Source of the DNA: Hominimerdicola alba 8
Lineage (GTDB): Bacteria; Bacillota; Clostridia; Oscillospirales; Ruminococcaceae
Length of the DNA: 64,000 nucleotides
Assembly (NCBI RefSeq): GCF_000178155.2
Contig: NZ_ADKM02000100.1
Coordinates: 1-64,000, forward strand
Reading direction: 5' to 3'
A program made the translations under genes and the position numbers. Positions 43,861 to 52,271 of this stretch are shown one piece after another. The notes under the pieces are model-generated. The model was not told the DNA's origin. It ran no database searches and saw only the letters and a list, made by a program, of their open reading frames with translations. Positions within the stretch are counted from its first letter, which is position 1. The number at the start of each line of letters is the position of its first letter.

Positions 43861-44643
43861 ATGATGACAGCTAATAGTATAAAAGCCAAAGATTTTACAT
43901 CAGAAAAAAACGGCTATAGCCAGGCAGAAGTTGACAGCTTTCTGTCACAGGTAGCCAATGACTACGCCGCACTTGCAGCCGAAAACGCTGAGAATGAGGA
44001 GAAAATAGCCAAACTGGTCGAAAAGGTGACCGAATATAAAGAGGACGAGGACGCTATCAAGAGCGCACTGCTCTCTGCACAGAAAGAAGCCGCCAAGATA
44101 ATCAGCGATGCCAAGAACAAAGCTGCCGCTATGGTAGATACAGCAAAGAGCGAGCAGAGAAAGCTGGCTGAACAGTCTGCTGCTGAGTGCGAGAAGATAG
44201 TGAGAGAGCATAAGGAAAGATGCGCAGCGCTTATCAAGGAGAACACCGAGATAACCGAGTCAAAGATAAACGCACTGAGAGATGCTTACGATGACGAGAG
44301 AGCAGCTTATGACGAACTCAGGGCTGAGGTAACTTACTTCAAGTCGCAGCTTACTTCTCTTTATCAGGAGCAGATAAAGCTGGTGATGCAGCTGCCTACC
44401 CTTACCGATGAAGAACTTGAGGCTTATGAGAACGGTGAGGGCGAGTACTATGATGATGATGACGAGTACTACGAGGAAGATGGCAAGGATATGGTAGATG
44501 ATATCCCTGAGCCTGCACCTAATCCCTTTGAAAATCCTGCATCGAACTCTGAACTTGACAAGGTTTTCAGCACAGGTTCATTTGCACCTGTAATGCCTAA
44601 GCCGAGTCCTGATGAATTACAGTTCGGCAAGAAGAACGACTAA
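43861..44643 (+). CDS. divIVA: DivIVA domain protein
   Basis: A 260-aa coiled-coil protein that marks curved membrane at septa and poles. The conserved N-terminus is present (FTSEKNGYSQAEVDSFLSQV, about 12-31). A long coiled coil follows (about 35-175), then an acidic Asp/Glu/Tyr-rich tail (190-225). AGGAGG lies upstream of two adjacent ATGs. It is followed by a terminator, so lspA may be read separately. Confidence 0.93.
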   Translation: MMTANSIKAKDFTSEKNGYSQAEVDSFLSQVANDYAALAAENAENEEKIAKLVEKVTEYKEDEDAIKSALLSAQKEAAKIISDAKNKAAAMVDTAKSEQRKLAEQSAAECEKIVREHKERCAALIKENTEITESKINALRDAYDDERAAYDELRAEVTYFKSQLTSLYQEQIKLVMQLPTLTDEELEAYENGEGEYYDDDDEYYEEDGKDMVDDIPEPAPNPFENPASNSELDKVFSTGSFAPVMPKPSPDELQFGKKND

Positions 44644-44645
44644 TA

Positions 44646-44678
44646 GAAAAAAGGCTCTGTTAAAGCAGGGCCTTTTGA
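44646..44678 (+). terminator. Terminator after divIVA
   Basis: AAGGCTCTG / CAGGGCCTT stem followed by TTGA. The T-run is short, so read-through into lspA is likely. Confidence 0.6.
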
Positions 44679-44712
44679 CGGTTATAAATAACTCGCGGAG
44701 AGTAGGTGTGCA

Positions 44713-45210
44713 ATGTTTGCACTTTCACTGATACTTGCAGCGCTGCTTGTCGCCATAGACCAGTGTTTGAAAGTTGTGGTAGATAATAAGATAGAACTGG
44801 GACAGGTGATAGAGGTCATAAAGTTCGGCAGTTTCAAGCTGTTCAGCCTGACTCATATAAGAAATACAGGTGCAGCATGGAGCATCATGTCGGGCAAGAC
44901 ATGGTTTTTGGTGCTGCTGCCGATAGTCGTGTGTATCGCAGGCATAGTTTATATGTATAAGATACGCAAAGGTTCAAAGCTGGAGATGATCTCAGTCGCA
45001 ATGATAATATCTGGCGGTGTCGGCAACCTGATAGACAGGGTGCGTATGCACGAAGTCATCGATTATATCAAGTTCGAGCCGATTAATTTCCCAATATTCA
45101 ATTTTGCAGATATCTGCATCGTCATCGGCGCAATACTCTTCTGCCTGTCGATAATTATTTCCGATGTTAAGAAGAGCAAGGCTGATAAAGCTGGTGAGAA
45201 AAATGGGTGA
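44713..45210 (+). CDS. lspA: Lipoprotein signal peptidase LspA
   Basis: A 165-aa signal peptidase II with four membrane helices. Catalytic aspartates lie in GGVGNLIDRV (about 98-107) and FNFADICI (about 130-137), and NTGAAWS is also conserved. It matures lipoproteins such as the CotH-type one in this window. Its stop overlaps the rluD start by 8 nt. Confidence 0.95.
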   Translation: MFALSLILAALLVAIDQCLKVVVDNKIELGQVIEVIKFGSFKLFSLTHIRNTGAAWSIMSGKTWFLVLLPIVVCIAGIVYMYKIRKGSKLEMISVAMIISGGVGNLIDRVRMHEVIDYIKFEPINFPIFNFADICIVIGAILFCLSIIISDVKKSKADKAGEKNG

Positions 45211-46117
45211 GCGCTTTGAGTTCATCGCCGCACCCGAAGATGCAGGCACAAGGATAGACAAGCTGTTGTCAGCACAGCTGTCCGATATGTCGCGCTCGGC
45301 TCTTCAAAAGCTGACCGAAGACGGAAGTGTGCTGGTGGGCGGCAAAGCGGTCAGCAAAAACTATAAGCTGAAAAACGGCGATGTGATAACAGTAGATATC
45401 CCGGAACCGCAGGAACTTAAGGCTGAACCGCAGGATATCCCCATAGATATAGTTTATGAAGATGATGCACTGCTGGTGGTAAATAAGCCGAAAGGCATGG
45501 TGGTACACCCCGCCGCAGGTAATCCCGACGGCACGCTGGTGAATGCTCTGCTATACCATTGTAAGGGGCGGCTTTCTTCGATAAACGGCGTGATACGTCC
45601 GGGGATAGTCCACAGGATAGATAAATTCACAAGCGGTCTGCTGATGGTCGCAAAGACCGATAAGGCGCATAACAGCCTTGCCGCGCAGATAAAGGAACAT
45701 AGCTTTACCCGCGAATATAACGCGGTATGCGTCGGCAGGTTCAAAGAGCCTACAGGCACGATAAACGAGCCGATAGGCAGAAGCAAGTTCGACCGCAAGA
45801 AGATGTGTGTCACTTATCAGAACAGCAAAGAAGCTGTCACACATTATGAGGTCATAGAAGAGTTGGGTCAGTATTCGCTGGTTCGTTTCAGGCTGGAAAC
45901 AGGGCGTACCCACCAGATAAGGGTGCATTCGGCATTCATCGGTCACCCTGTACTGGGCGATGATGTTTACGGCAGACCCTACAAGGGCATCGAGGGGCAG
46001 TGCCTTCACGCTAAAAAGCTTGGCTTTGTCCACCCCGAAACAGGTGAGTATATGGAGTTCGACTCACAACTGCCCGATTATTTCACCCGAATACTTGATA
46101 AGTTAAGGAAAGGATAA
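45203..46117 (+). CDS. rluD: Ribosomal large-subunit pseudouridine synthase, RluD family
   Basis: 304 aa. It has an N-terminal S4 domain (about 14-75) and a pseudouridine synthase domain with the catalytic loop GIVHRIDKFTSGLLMVAKT (Asp in HRIDKFTSG; most relatives have HRLDxxTSG), RTHQIRVH and GHPVLGDDVYG. The ATG at 45203 has GGTGAG 5 nt upstream and overlaps the lspA stop (ATGGGTGA). An earlier in-frame start is unlikely. lspA-rluD is a usual pair in Firmicutes. Confidence 0.93.
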   Translation: MGERFEFIAAPEDAGTRIDKLLSAQLSDMSRSALQKLTEDGSVLVGGKAVSKNYKLKNGDVITVDIPEPQELKAEPQDIPIDIVYEDDALLVVNKPKGMVVHPAAGNPDGTLVNALLYHCKGRLSSINGVIRPGIVHRIDKFTSGLLMVAKTDKAHNSLAAQIKEHSFTREYNAVCVGRFKEPTGTINEPIGRSKFDRKKMCVTYQNSKEAVTHYEVIEELGQYSLVRFRLETGRTHQIRVHSAFIGHPVLGDDVYGRPYKGIEGQCLHAKKLGFVHPETGEYMEFDSQLPDYFTRILDKLRKG

Positions 46118-46125
46118 CATTTTTA

Positions 46126-46941
46126 ATGTTTGAAGATATTAGCAAGGTACTGCTGATAACAGATATGGACGGCACGTTCCTGCCGTCAAGCAAAGTGCCC
46201 GGTAAGCGAAGCGTCGATGCGATAGCGGATTTTCAGCGTAAAGGCGGTAAGTTCTCCATCGCAACGGGCAGAGCATTTCAGGCAGCACAGCAGTATTTTG
46301 ACTCGTTTTCGGTCAATTGCCCGATAATCATGTGCAACGGTGGTATGGTCTATGACCTTGCCGAACGCAGACAGATACATGATGTTTTCGTGCCCGACTT
46401 CACGCGGGATATTGTGGCGGAAATTCTCCGTGACAACCCCGATGCAGGCTGTGAGGTGCTGACGCTGGACGCGGTATATGTTCCGCAGATGACACCGCTG
46501 GAGGCAAAACATAATGTCATCTGCAAGGTAGAACCTGTGATATGCACTGTTGAGGAAATTCCTGAAAACTGGTATAAAGTGCTTTTCGCCATCGAGCCTG
46601 AAAAGATGGAAAGACTGATAAGCTACGTACAAAAACGCGGCTGGTCAGGGGTGGATTTTGTGAGGAGCGCACCCGAATATTACGAAATACTCCCACAAAA
46701 CATCTCGAAGGGTTCGGCTCTTGAAAAGATGCGCAGGCTATGCGGCATGGAGGATCACACCTTCGTGGCGATGGGCGATTACAATAATGATATTGAAATG
46801 CTGCAGGCAGCCGACCTGGCAGTCTGTCCTTCAAATGCAGTCGATGAAGTCAAAGCGGTGTGTGACATCGTGCTTGATAAGTCCTGCGAAGAGGACGCTG
46901 TTGCGGCGGCGCTTGAGTATATATACGGACAGCTTGGCTGA
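46126..46941 (+). CDS. HAD family hydrolase (Cof type)
   Basis: A 271-aa phosphatase: motif I DMDGTFLPS, IATGR (motif II region), Lys in NISKGSALEKM, and motif III GDYNNDIEML. The layout is that of Cof/YcsE-type sugar-phosphate phosphatases with a C2 cap. The substrate is unknown. It begins 8 nt after rluD and appears to be in the same transcript. Confidence 0.9.
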   Translation: MFEDISKVLLITDMDGTFLPSSKVPGKRSVDAIADFQRKGGKFSIATGRAFQAAQQYFDSFSVNCPIIMCNGGMVYDLAERRQIHDVFVPDFTRDIVAEILRDNPDAGCEVLTLDAVYVPQMTPLEAKHNVICKVEPVICTVEEIPENWYKVLFAIEPEKMERLISYVQKRGWSGVDFVRSAPEYYEILPQNISKGSALEKMRRLCGMEDHTFVAMGDYNNDIEMLQAADLAVCPSNAVDEVKAVCDIVLDKSCEEDAVAAALEYIYGQLG

Positions 46942-47065
46942 TGCGCAGCACGAATGTCATGGTATGGCAGAACTGTCATGTGTGCCGACAGAATGCCATC
47001 ACTGTACATCTGACTGCGGGCAGCGGCTCGTCTGAAATAAAATCTTACGATACGGAGGTATTTGT

Positions 47066-47905
47066 ATGGACGCTACACTTAAAAAACAGCTTGAGATAAC
47101 CGCCACAAAGGTTCGTCTTGGCATAATCGAAGGCGTTTTCAACGCTAAATCCGGTCATCCCGGCGGCTCTCTCTCGATAGCCGATCTGCTGACCTATCTT
47201 TATTTTGCAAAACTGAATGTTTACCCCGATAAGCCTGATGAACCCAGCAGGGACAGATTTGTTCTCTCAAAGGGTCACACAGCACCCGCACTTTATTCCA
47301 CACTGGCTCAGAAGGGCTACTTCTCGGAGGAAGAACTTAAGAGCCTCAGACACATCGGTGCGCTGTTACAGGGTCACCCCTGCATCACCATACCGGGTGT
47401 TGACATGTCATCGGGTTCGCTGGGACAGGGCGTTTCTGTTGCGGCAGGTATGGCTCTTTCAGCAAAGTATCAGGGCGAAACGTATAGAGTATATACCGTT
47501 CTCGGTGACGGCGAGATAGAAGAGGGTCAGGTATGGGAGGCTGCTATGTTCGCGGCTCACTACAAGCTGGATAATCTGGTAATGATCGTTGACAACAACG
47601 GTCTTCAGATCGACGGCAAGATCAGCGAAGTAATGTCGCCATATCCGATAGTTGACAAGTTCAAGGCATTCGGTCTGCATGTTGTTGAAGCTGATGCACA
47701 TGACTTCGATTCGCTGGAGAAGGCTTTCAACGAGGCTGAAACTGTCTGCGGACAGCCTACTGTCATCGTTATGAAGTCAACAAAGGGCAAGGGCGTATCC
47801 TACATGGAGGATAACGTTTCCTGGCATGGCGCTGCACCCAACGCCGAGCAGTATGCTCAGGCAGTTGAGGAGCTGACTGCACATCTGAAAGAACTGGAGG
47901 GCTGA
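47066..47905 (+). CDS. tktA: Transketolase, N-terminal subunit
   Basis: A 279-aa thiamine-diphosphate-binding half of a split transketolase. Marks are SGHPGGSLS (about 30-38), HTAPALY, GSLGQGVSVAAGMA, and the ThDP motif GDGEIEEGQVWEA with IVDNNGLQIDG. The C-terminal half is the next gene, 3 nt on. Together they move two-carbon units in the non-oxidative pentose pathway. GGAGG lies upstream. A 124-nt gap without a clear terminator separates it from the HAD gene. Confidence 0.95.
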   Translation: MDATLKKQLEITATKVRLGIIEGVFNAKSGHPGGSLSIADLLTYLYFAKLNVYPDKPDEPSRDRFVLSKGHTAPALYSTLAQKGYFSEEELKSLRHIGALLQGHPCITIPGVDMSSGSLGQGVSVAAGMALSAKYQGETYRVYTVLGDGEIEEGQVWEAAMFAAHYKLDNLVMIVDNNGLQIDGKISEVMSPYPIVDKFKAFGLHVVEADAHDFDSLEKAFNEAETVCGQPTVIVMKSTKGKGVSYMEDNVSWHGAAPNAEQYAQAVEELTAHLKELEG

Positions 47906-47908
47906 GTC

Positions 47909-48856
47909 ATGGCTGATGTAAAGAAGATTGCGACCAGAGAAAGCTACGGTAATGCGCTGGCAGAACTGGGCGATAAGTATGATAAGCTGGTGGTGCTCGA
48001 TGCCGACCTGGCAGCAGCCACCAAGACATGTATTTTCAAGAAGAAGTTCCCTGACAGACACTTTGACTGCGGTATCGCAGAGTCAAATATGATGAGCGTG
48101 GCTGCGGGTATGGCAGCAACAGGTCTTATACCTTTTGCTTCTACCTTTGCTATGTTTGCGGCGGGAAGAGCTTTTGAGCAGGTAAGAAACTCCATCGGTT
48201 ATCCTCACCTGAATGTAAAGATAGGTGCTACACATGCGGGTATATCTGTCGGTGAAGACGGTGCTACCCACCAGTGCAACGAGGATATCGCGCTGATGAG
48301 AGCTATTCCCGGCATGACTGTCATCAATCCTGCTGACGATGTTGAGGCAAGGGCAGCTGTTGAAGCAGCTATCAACTATGTTGGTCCTGTTTATATGCGT
48401 TTTGGCAGACTGGCTGTGCCTGTATTCAATGATGCAGCAAGCTACAAGTTCGAGATGGGCAAGGGCGTTCAGCTGAGAGATGGCAAGGACATTGCGATAT
48501 TCGCAACAGGTCTGATGGTAAATGAAGCTATCGAGGCAGCAAAGACTCTCGCTAACGAGGGCATTGATGCAGCTGTTATAAATATCCACACGATCAAGCC
48601 TATCGACGAAGATATCATCGTTAAGAACGCTGAGAAGACAAACCTTGTTATGACTGTTGAAGAGCACAGTATCATCGGCGGTCTTGGTTCTGCGGTGGCA
48701 GATGTTCTTTCTGCTAAGCGTCCTACCAAGCAGGTAAGGATAGGTGTCAACGATGAATTCGGTCATTCGGGTCCCGCAGTTGAACTGTTGAAGCAGTTCG
48801 GTCTGTGCGCTGACAATATCGTTGCTAAGGCAAGGGAAGCTGTAAAGGCTAAGTAA
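47909..48856 (+). CDS. tktB: Transketolase, C-terminal subunit
   Basis: A 315-aa pyrimidine-binding and C-terminal half. Marks are VLDADLAAATKT, GIAESNMMSVAAGMAATGLIPF given in part (GIAESNMM), and GATHQCNEDIALMRAIPGM given in part (EDIALMRAIPGM). The C-terminal domain has ATGLMVNEA and EEHSIIGGLG. Split transketolases are usual in Clostridia. A strong terminator follows. Confidence 0.95.
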   Translation: MADVKKIATRESYGNALAELGDKYDKLVVLDADLAAATKTCIFKKKFPDRHFDCGIAESNMMSVAAGMAATGLIPFASTFAMFAAGRAFEQVRNSIGYPHLNVKIGATHAGISVGEDGATHQCNEDIALMRAIPGMTVINPADDVEARAAVEAAINYVGPVYMRFGRLAVPVFNDAASYKFEMGKGVQLRDGKDIAIFATGLMVNEAIEAAKTLANEGIDAAVINIHTIKPIDEDIIVKNAEKTNLVMTVEEHSIIGGLGSAVADVLSAKRPTKQVRIGVNDEFGHSGPAVELLKQFGLCADNIVAKAREAVKAK

Positions 48857-48867
48857 AAAGCATTATA

Positions 48868-48904
48868 ACACCCCGTCGGCAGAGATGTCGGCGGGGTGTT
48901 TTCA
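48868..48904 (+). terminator. Terminator after the transketolase operon
   Basis: Near-perfect 13-bp stem ACACCCCGTCGGC / GTCGGCGGGGTGT followed by TTTTC. Confidence 0.92.
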
Positions 48905-48950
48905 GTGTTGAGGGAATAGGTCTGAAATATGTAAAAGCGCGGAGGCGCTA

Positions 48951-48979
48951 TTGATTTTATGCTTATTTAGTGGTATAAT
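48951..48979 (+). promoter_or_regulatory. Strong promoter without a clear gene
   Basis: TTGATT-N17-TATAAT with an extended -10 (TGG before TATAAT). The next 100 nt have small hairpins (ATGCAG / CTGCAT, AGTAC / GTACT) and no ORF. Confidence 0.65.
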
Positions 48980-49087
48980 AAAAATGCAGTTATCCTGCTG
49001 AAACATCATGCTGCATGGTGATGACCATAAGTACCTCTCACAAACGTACTGTCGGGGGGCTTATAATGAGTTTTATACTATATTATA

Positions 49088-49252
49088 ATGTGGTTATCCA
49101 GATGACACACCAAAATAAACGATGTTATATTGGAAACTGAATATAGTTGGCGTTTATCTTTCCCCCGCCTGCGGCGTGGGAAAGATAACATCAACTCAGT
49201 ATTTCCTTGTTATAAAGTTATTTTTTGGTGGTGTGCTAAAGGGATAGTCATA
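49088..49252 (+). repeat. Palindromic element B, copy 4 (about 165 bp)
   Basis: Ends GTGGTTATCC and GGGATAGTCA, with a GC-rich inner hairpin (CTTTCCCCCGCC..GGCGTGGGAAAG). It is flanked by the perfect 11-bp direct repeat TATATTATAAT (49079-49089 and 49251-49261), a target-site duplication. Confidence 0.9.
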
Positions 49253-49262
49253 TATTATAATG

Positions 49263-49719
49263 GTGATATTACAGCTGTGATGATATCTTTTGGTGGGGCG
49301 GCACATATTAATATGAAGCACCGTTCATGACAGATCCGGAAACAGTCGGGAAGTGCCCATGTGGGTCTTGCGCTTTTAAACTTCGTCATTACACCGCGTT
49401 TCGGCGTCTGCCCCTCTTATGCACTTTGGCGTGGACAGAGGCGGTGGGGTGCGAGTGTTCTTCGTCCGTCATGTCGTGTACGTTGTCAAGCTGCTGCGAG
49501 GTGTACAGGAGTGTTCCTGCCGATAGTCGTACCGTAGTTCCGATAAAGGCAGCGAACAGCGTGCATACACCTCTACTATACAGACAAAATAGGTCAAAAG
49601 TTGTACGTTTTTGTACAACTTTTAATGAAATATGTCTAAATTAAATGAAAAATTATATAGTTGTACGAACGCTGATGGCAGAATTTAGATGATTTTACGA
49701 ACTTTTTGAGTGTATCGGC
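49263..49719. other. Gene-free decayed region
   Basis: An open frame at 49327-49644 has no ribosome site and no protein-like composition. A 28-nt inverted repeat AAAAGTTGTAC-N6-GTACAACTTTT lies at 49596-49623. A further GTTGTAC half-site is found near 49659. Otherwise I see nothing. Confidence 0.5.
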
Positions 49720-49968
49720 GTGGTGGTCTGCATGCAGAAATACCATCTTGAAATAATAATGGCAGATGTCAGCGGCAAGGGTGTGCCGGAGGCTGCTAAT
49801 GGGCGCGAAGAACTATTTGGCAGTGAACGAATGCTTGTTTCGCTAAATGAAAGCAACATTACAGACCACGAGATCCTGCCGACGAATGTAAAGTCGGCTG
49901 TTGATGGATCTGTCGGTGTTGCGGAACGGTTCGATGACATTACGATGTTTGCGATAACACTGAAATAA
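49720..49968 (+). pseudogene. SpoIIE-type PPM phosphatase remnant
   Basis: The 82-aa frame begins with a middle motif of SpoIIE/RsbU phosphatases (EIIMADVSGKGVPEA). It jumps at once to the C-terminal end of the domain (EELFGSERMLVSLNE, then VAERFDDITMFAITLK). About 130 residues that should lie between, with the remaining metal-binding Asp residues, are gone, as is everything upstream. It is an in-frame internal deletion plus N-terminal loss, so no activity is expected. Confidence 0.75.
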
Positions 49969-49980
49969 ACGGAGAATGAT

Positions 49981-50418
49981 ATGGATATCACTTTTTCAAA
50001 GCTGGAACATGCAGACTTGCGGCAAGCATATGACCTCTGCATGAAGACATTTGGTGAAAATACAGATCTTTCTGAGGTTGAGAGAGTCTATCAAAGATAT
50101 GGGGACGACCCTGACTACTATTTTATAGTCGGAAAGGCTGGGGGCAAGGTGGTCGCATATGCTACAGTCGCGATGGTCAACAACCTTTTTGACGGCGAAA
50201 GACCCATAGCGACACTGTGGTATGTCTGCGTTGATGAGGATCTCCGACGAAGAGGTGCGGCAGCCAAGATGATCGCAGAGATCGAAAAAACTGCAAGGTC
50301 GCGGGGGTGCAGCTGCCTTTTCCTGTCTGCTGTAAAGGGAAATATACCAGCCGAAGAATTTTACCGCGCGGTCGGTTTCAGGGACGAACTGGAGTCGGCT
50401 TTTATAAAAATACTCTGA
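49981..50418 (+). CDS. GNAT family N-acetyltransferase
   Basis: A 145-aa acetyltransferase. The acetyl-CoA loop region is VCVDEDLRRRGAAAKMIAEIE (in part, RRRGAAAKM, about 83-91), followed by the C-terminal LFLSAVKGN..AEEFYRAVGFR motif. The substrate is unknown. GGAG lies upstream of ATG. The gene follows the phosphatase remnant by 12 nt. Confidence 0.9.
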   Translation: MDITFSKLEHADLRQAYDLCMKTFGENTDLSEVERVYQRYGDDPDYYFIVGKAGGKVVAYATVAMVNNLFDGERPIATLWYVCVDEDLRRRGAAAKMIAEIEKTARSRGCSCLFLSAVKGNIPAEEFYRAVGFRDELESAFIKIL

Positions 50419-50445
50419 ATTTAAATGCCATCAGGGGGGGTTATA

Positions 50446-50736
50446 ATGGAAGAACTTATCAAGGAATTTGTAGAGGCGGAAGTAAATAGCATAACTTACT
50501 GCGACCTGTGGAACTTTATCAAATCAAATTCGATAATTCGCGGTACCTTTGAGGGTCAGCAGCATATCGTAATGAAGATATCTTCGGGGCAGTTCATTAT
50601 ATACAGGCTGAATATAGGTATAGAGAACACAAAGTATCAGCCTGCGGTGGTGATCGCCAAAAACTATCTGCTCAAAAAGATAAACAGCCGCGCCTATGAT
50701 TTGAAACTCCCTGATATACAGAACATTTTTGACTAG
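50446..50736 (+). CDS. Hypothetical protein upstream of rarA
   Basis: 96 aa from the ATG preceded by GGGGGGG; the longer frame from 50425 starts within the preceding gene's spacer without a ribosome site. It is a small alpha/beta protein without Cys, membrane or signal segments. I recognise no family. It lies 11 nt before rarA. Confidence 0.65.
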   Translation: MEELIKEFVEAEVNSITYCDLWNFIKSNSIIRGTFEGQQHIVMKISSGQFIIYRLNIGIENTKYQPAVVIAKNYLLKKINSRAYDLKLPDIQNIFD

Positions 50737-50747
50737 GAGAATTTAAA

Positions 50748-52019
50748 ATGAATATCCCACTCGCAGAAAAGATAAGACCAAAGACCCTTGATGAGATAGT
50801 AGGACAGACCCATCTTATGGGGGAGGGAAAGCCGCTGCGCCGCATAATCGAGAGTGGTACTATACCAAACCTGATATTCTACGGACCATCGGGTGTAGGC
50901 AAGACGACCATTGCAAGATTTATAGCTGAAAATGCCAATATGACCATGTACAAGCTGAACGGCACATCTGCTTCGGTGGCAGATATAAAGAACATAATTG
51001 CCGAAACTGAGATGCTGAGCGGTATGAACGGTATACTGCTGTATCTTGACGAGATACAGTATCTCAACAAAAAGCAGCAGCAGTCATTGCTTGAATATAT
51101 CGAGAACGGCAGCATAACGCTGATATCCTCAACTACCGAGAACCCGTATTTTTATGTGTACAACGCAATAATCAGCCGTTCAACGGTGTTTGAGTTCAAG
51201 CCTGTAACACCGCAGCAGATACAGCCTGCTATAAGGCGCGCTTTTGACCTTATGGCTGAAGATATCGGCGTTTCGCTGACACTTGAAGACGGAGTGATCG
51301 AGCATATTGCGCGGGGCTGCGGCGGAGATGTGCGCAAGTCGATAAACACGGTGGAACTTTGTGTACTTTCAGCAGAGAGAGATGAAGAAAACGGGCGCAC
51401 TGTAAAGATGGAAACTGTTCGTCAGCTGACACAGCGCAGCAACATGCGGTATGACAGAGAGGGTGATGAGCATTATGATATCCTTTCGGCTTTGCAGAAG
51501 TCAATTCGCGGTTCGGACGAGAACGCTGCACTGCACTATGCGGCAAGGCTTATCGAAGCGGGGGATATAATATCACTCTGCCGCAGACTGCTGGTCATTG
51601 CCAGTGAAGATGTGGGGCTTGCTTACCCGATGGCAGCTGTGATAACCAAAGCATGTGTTGACTCGGCATTACAGCTGGGGCTTCCCGAAGCGAGGATACC
51701 GCTGGCAGAAGCTATAATAATGCTGGCGACTTCGCCAAAGTCGAACAGCGCGGAATCTGCCATCGATGCGGCGCTTGCAGTTGTCAGGAGCAGCGGCGCA
51801 CTTGATTTTCCGCGCCATTTGCAGAACAAGCATTTTGACGGTGCGGAGGCACAGGTCAGGGGACAGCACTATCTATACCCTCACGATTATCCCAATCACT
51901 GGGTACAGCAGCAATATCTGCCTGATGCACTGATAGGTCAGGTATATTATCATTACGGTGATAACAAGTCAGAACAGGCGGCAAAAGCATATTGGCAGAA
52001 GATAAAAGGCGGCAGATAA
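50748..52019 (+). CDS. rarA: Replication-associated recombination protein RarA (MgsA)
   Basis: A 423-aa AAA+ ATPase at stalled replication forks. N-terminal RPKTLDEIVGQTHLMG; Walker A GPSGVGKTT (about 45-53), Walker B LLYLDEIQYLN, sensor SSTTENPYF; the C-terminal MgsA domain has VASEDVGLAYP-like IASEDVGLAYP and YLYPHDYPNHWV. AGGAG lies upstream of ATG. A paired palindrome and terminator follow. Confidence 0.95.
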   Translation: MNIPLAEKIRPKTLDEIVGQTHLMGEGKPLRRIIESGTIPNLIFYGPSGVGKTTIARFIAENANMTMYKLNGTSASVADIKNIIAETEMLSGMNGILLYLDEIQYLNKKQQQSLLEYIENGSITLISSTTENPYFYVYNAIISRSTVFEFKPVTPQQIQPAIRRAFDLMAEDIGVSLTLEDGVIEHIARGCGGDVRKSINTVELCVLSAERDEENGRTVKMETVRQLTQRSNMRYDREGDEHYDILSALQKSIRGSDENAALHYAARLIEAGDIISLCRRLLVIASEDVGLAYPMAAVITKACVDSALQLGLPEARIPLAEAIIMLATSPKSNSAESAIDAALAVVRSSGALDFPRHLQNKHFDGAEAQVRGQHYLYPHDYPNHWVQQQYLPDALIGQVYYHYGDNKSEQAAKAYWQKIKGGR

Positions 52020-52062
52020 GATTTTGCTATAAGTTCAATTGTTCTGAATTTTGATGAGTTTC

Positions 52063-52082
52063 ATCAAGTAAAATTACTTGTC
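52063..52082. promoter_or_regulatory. Palindromic motif, copy 1
   Basis: ATCAAGTAAAATTACTTGTC: perfect CAAGTA-AAAT-TACTTG core. A near-identical motif lies 128 bp downstream. Confidence 0.6.
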
Positions 52083-52190
52083 GTGTTAAAAATTCGCATT
52101 AAATCTTTGCTGAAAAATGTAACTGTTAAAATAGTTAACAGCAAAGGTGGTCAATATACTATTATAATAGAGTATATTTCTGAAAAAATT

Positions 52191-52210
52191 ATCAAGTAAA
52201 GTTACTTGAT
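52191..52210. promoter_or_regulatory. Palindromic motif, copy 2
   Basis: ATCAAGTAAAGTTACTTGAT: perfect 8-bp arms around AAGT. The pair with 52063-52082 flanks a TATAAT (52163-52168), followed by a terminator. This suggests a regulated small transcript or looped operators. Confidence 0.6.
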
Positions 52211-52225
52211 ATATATGAAATTATA

Positions 52226-52265
52226 GCAAAACGCGGAGAATAATGAAATTCTCCGCGTTTTTGCT
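52226..52265. terminator. Convergent terminator rarA / S1-domain gene
   Basis: Perfect 12-bp stem AAACGCGGAGAA / TTCTCCGCGTTT followed by TT on the plus strand and by TTGC on the minus strand. Confidence 0.88.
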
Positions 52266-52271
52266 GTTTGT

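Noticed and set aside
49000-49040. Fifth copy of element B (GATGACCATAA)
   Set aside because: Only about 11 bases of the terminus match, without a partner end or body.
49327-49644. 105-aa open frame in the decayed region
   Set aside because: It has no ribosome site, a Cys/Ser-rich random composition, and contains the GTTGTAC inverted repeat. It is probably non-coding.
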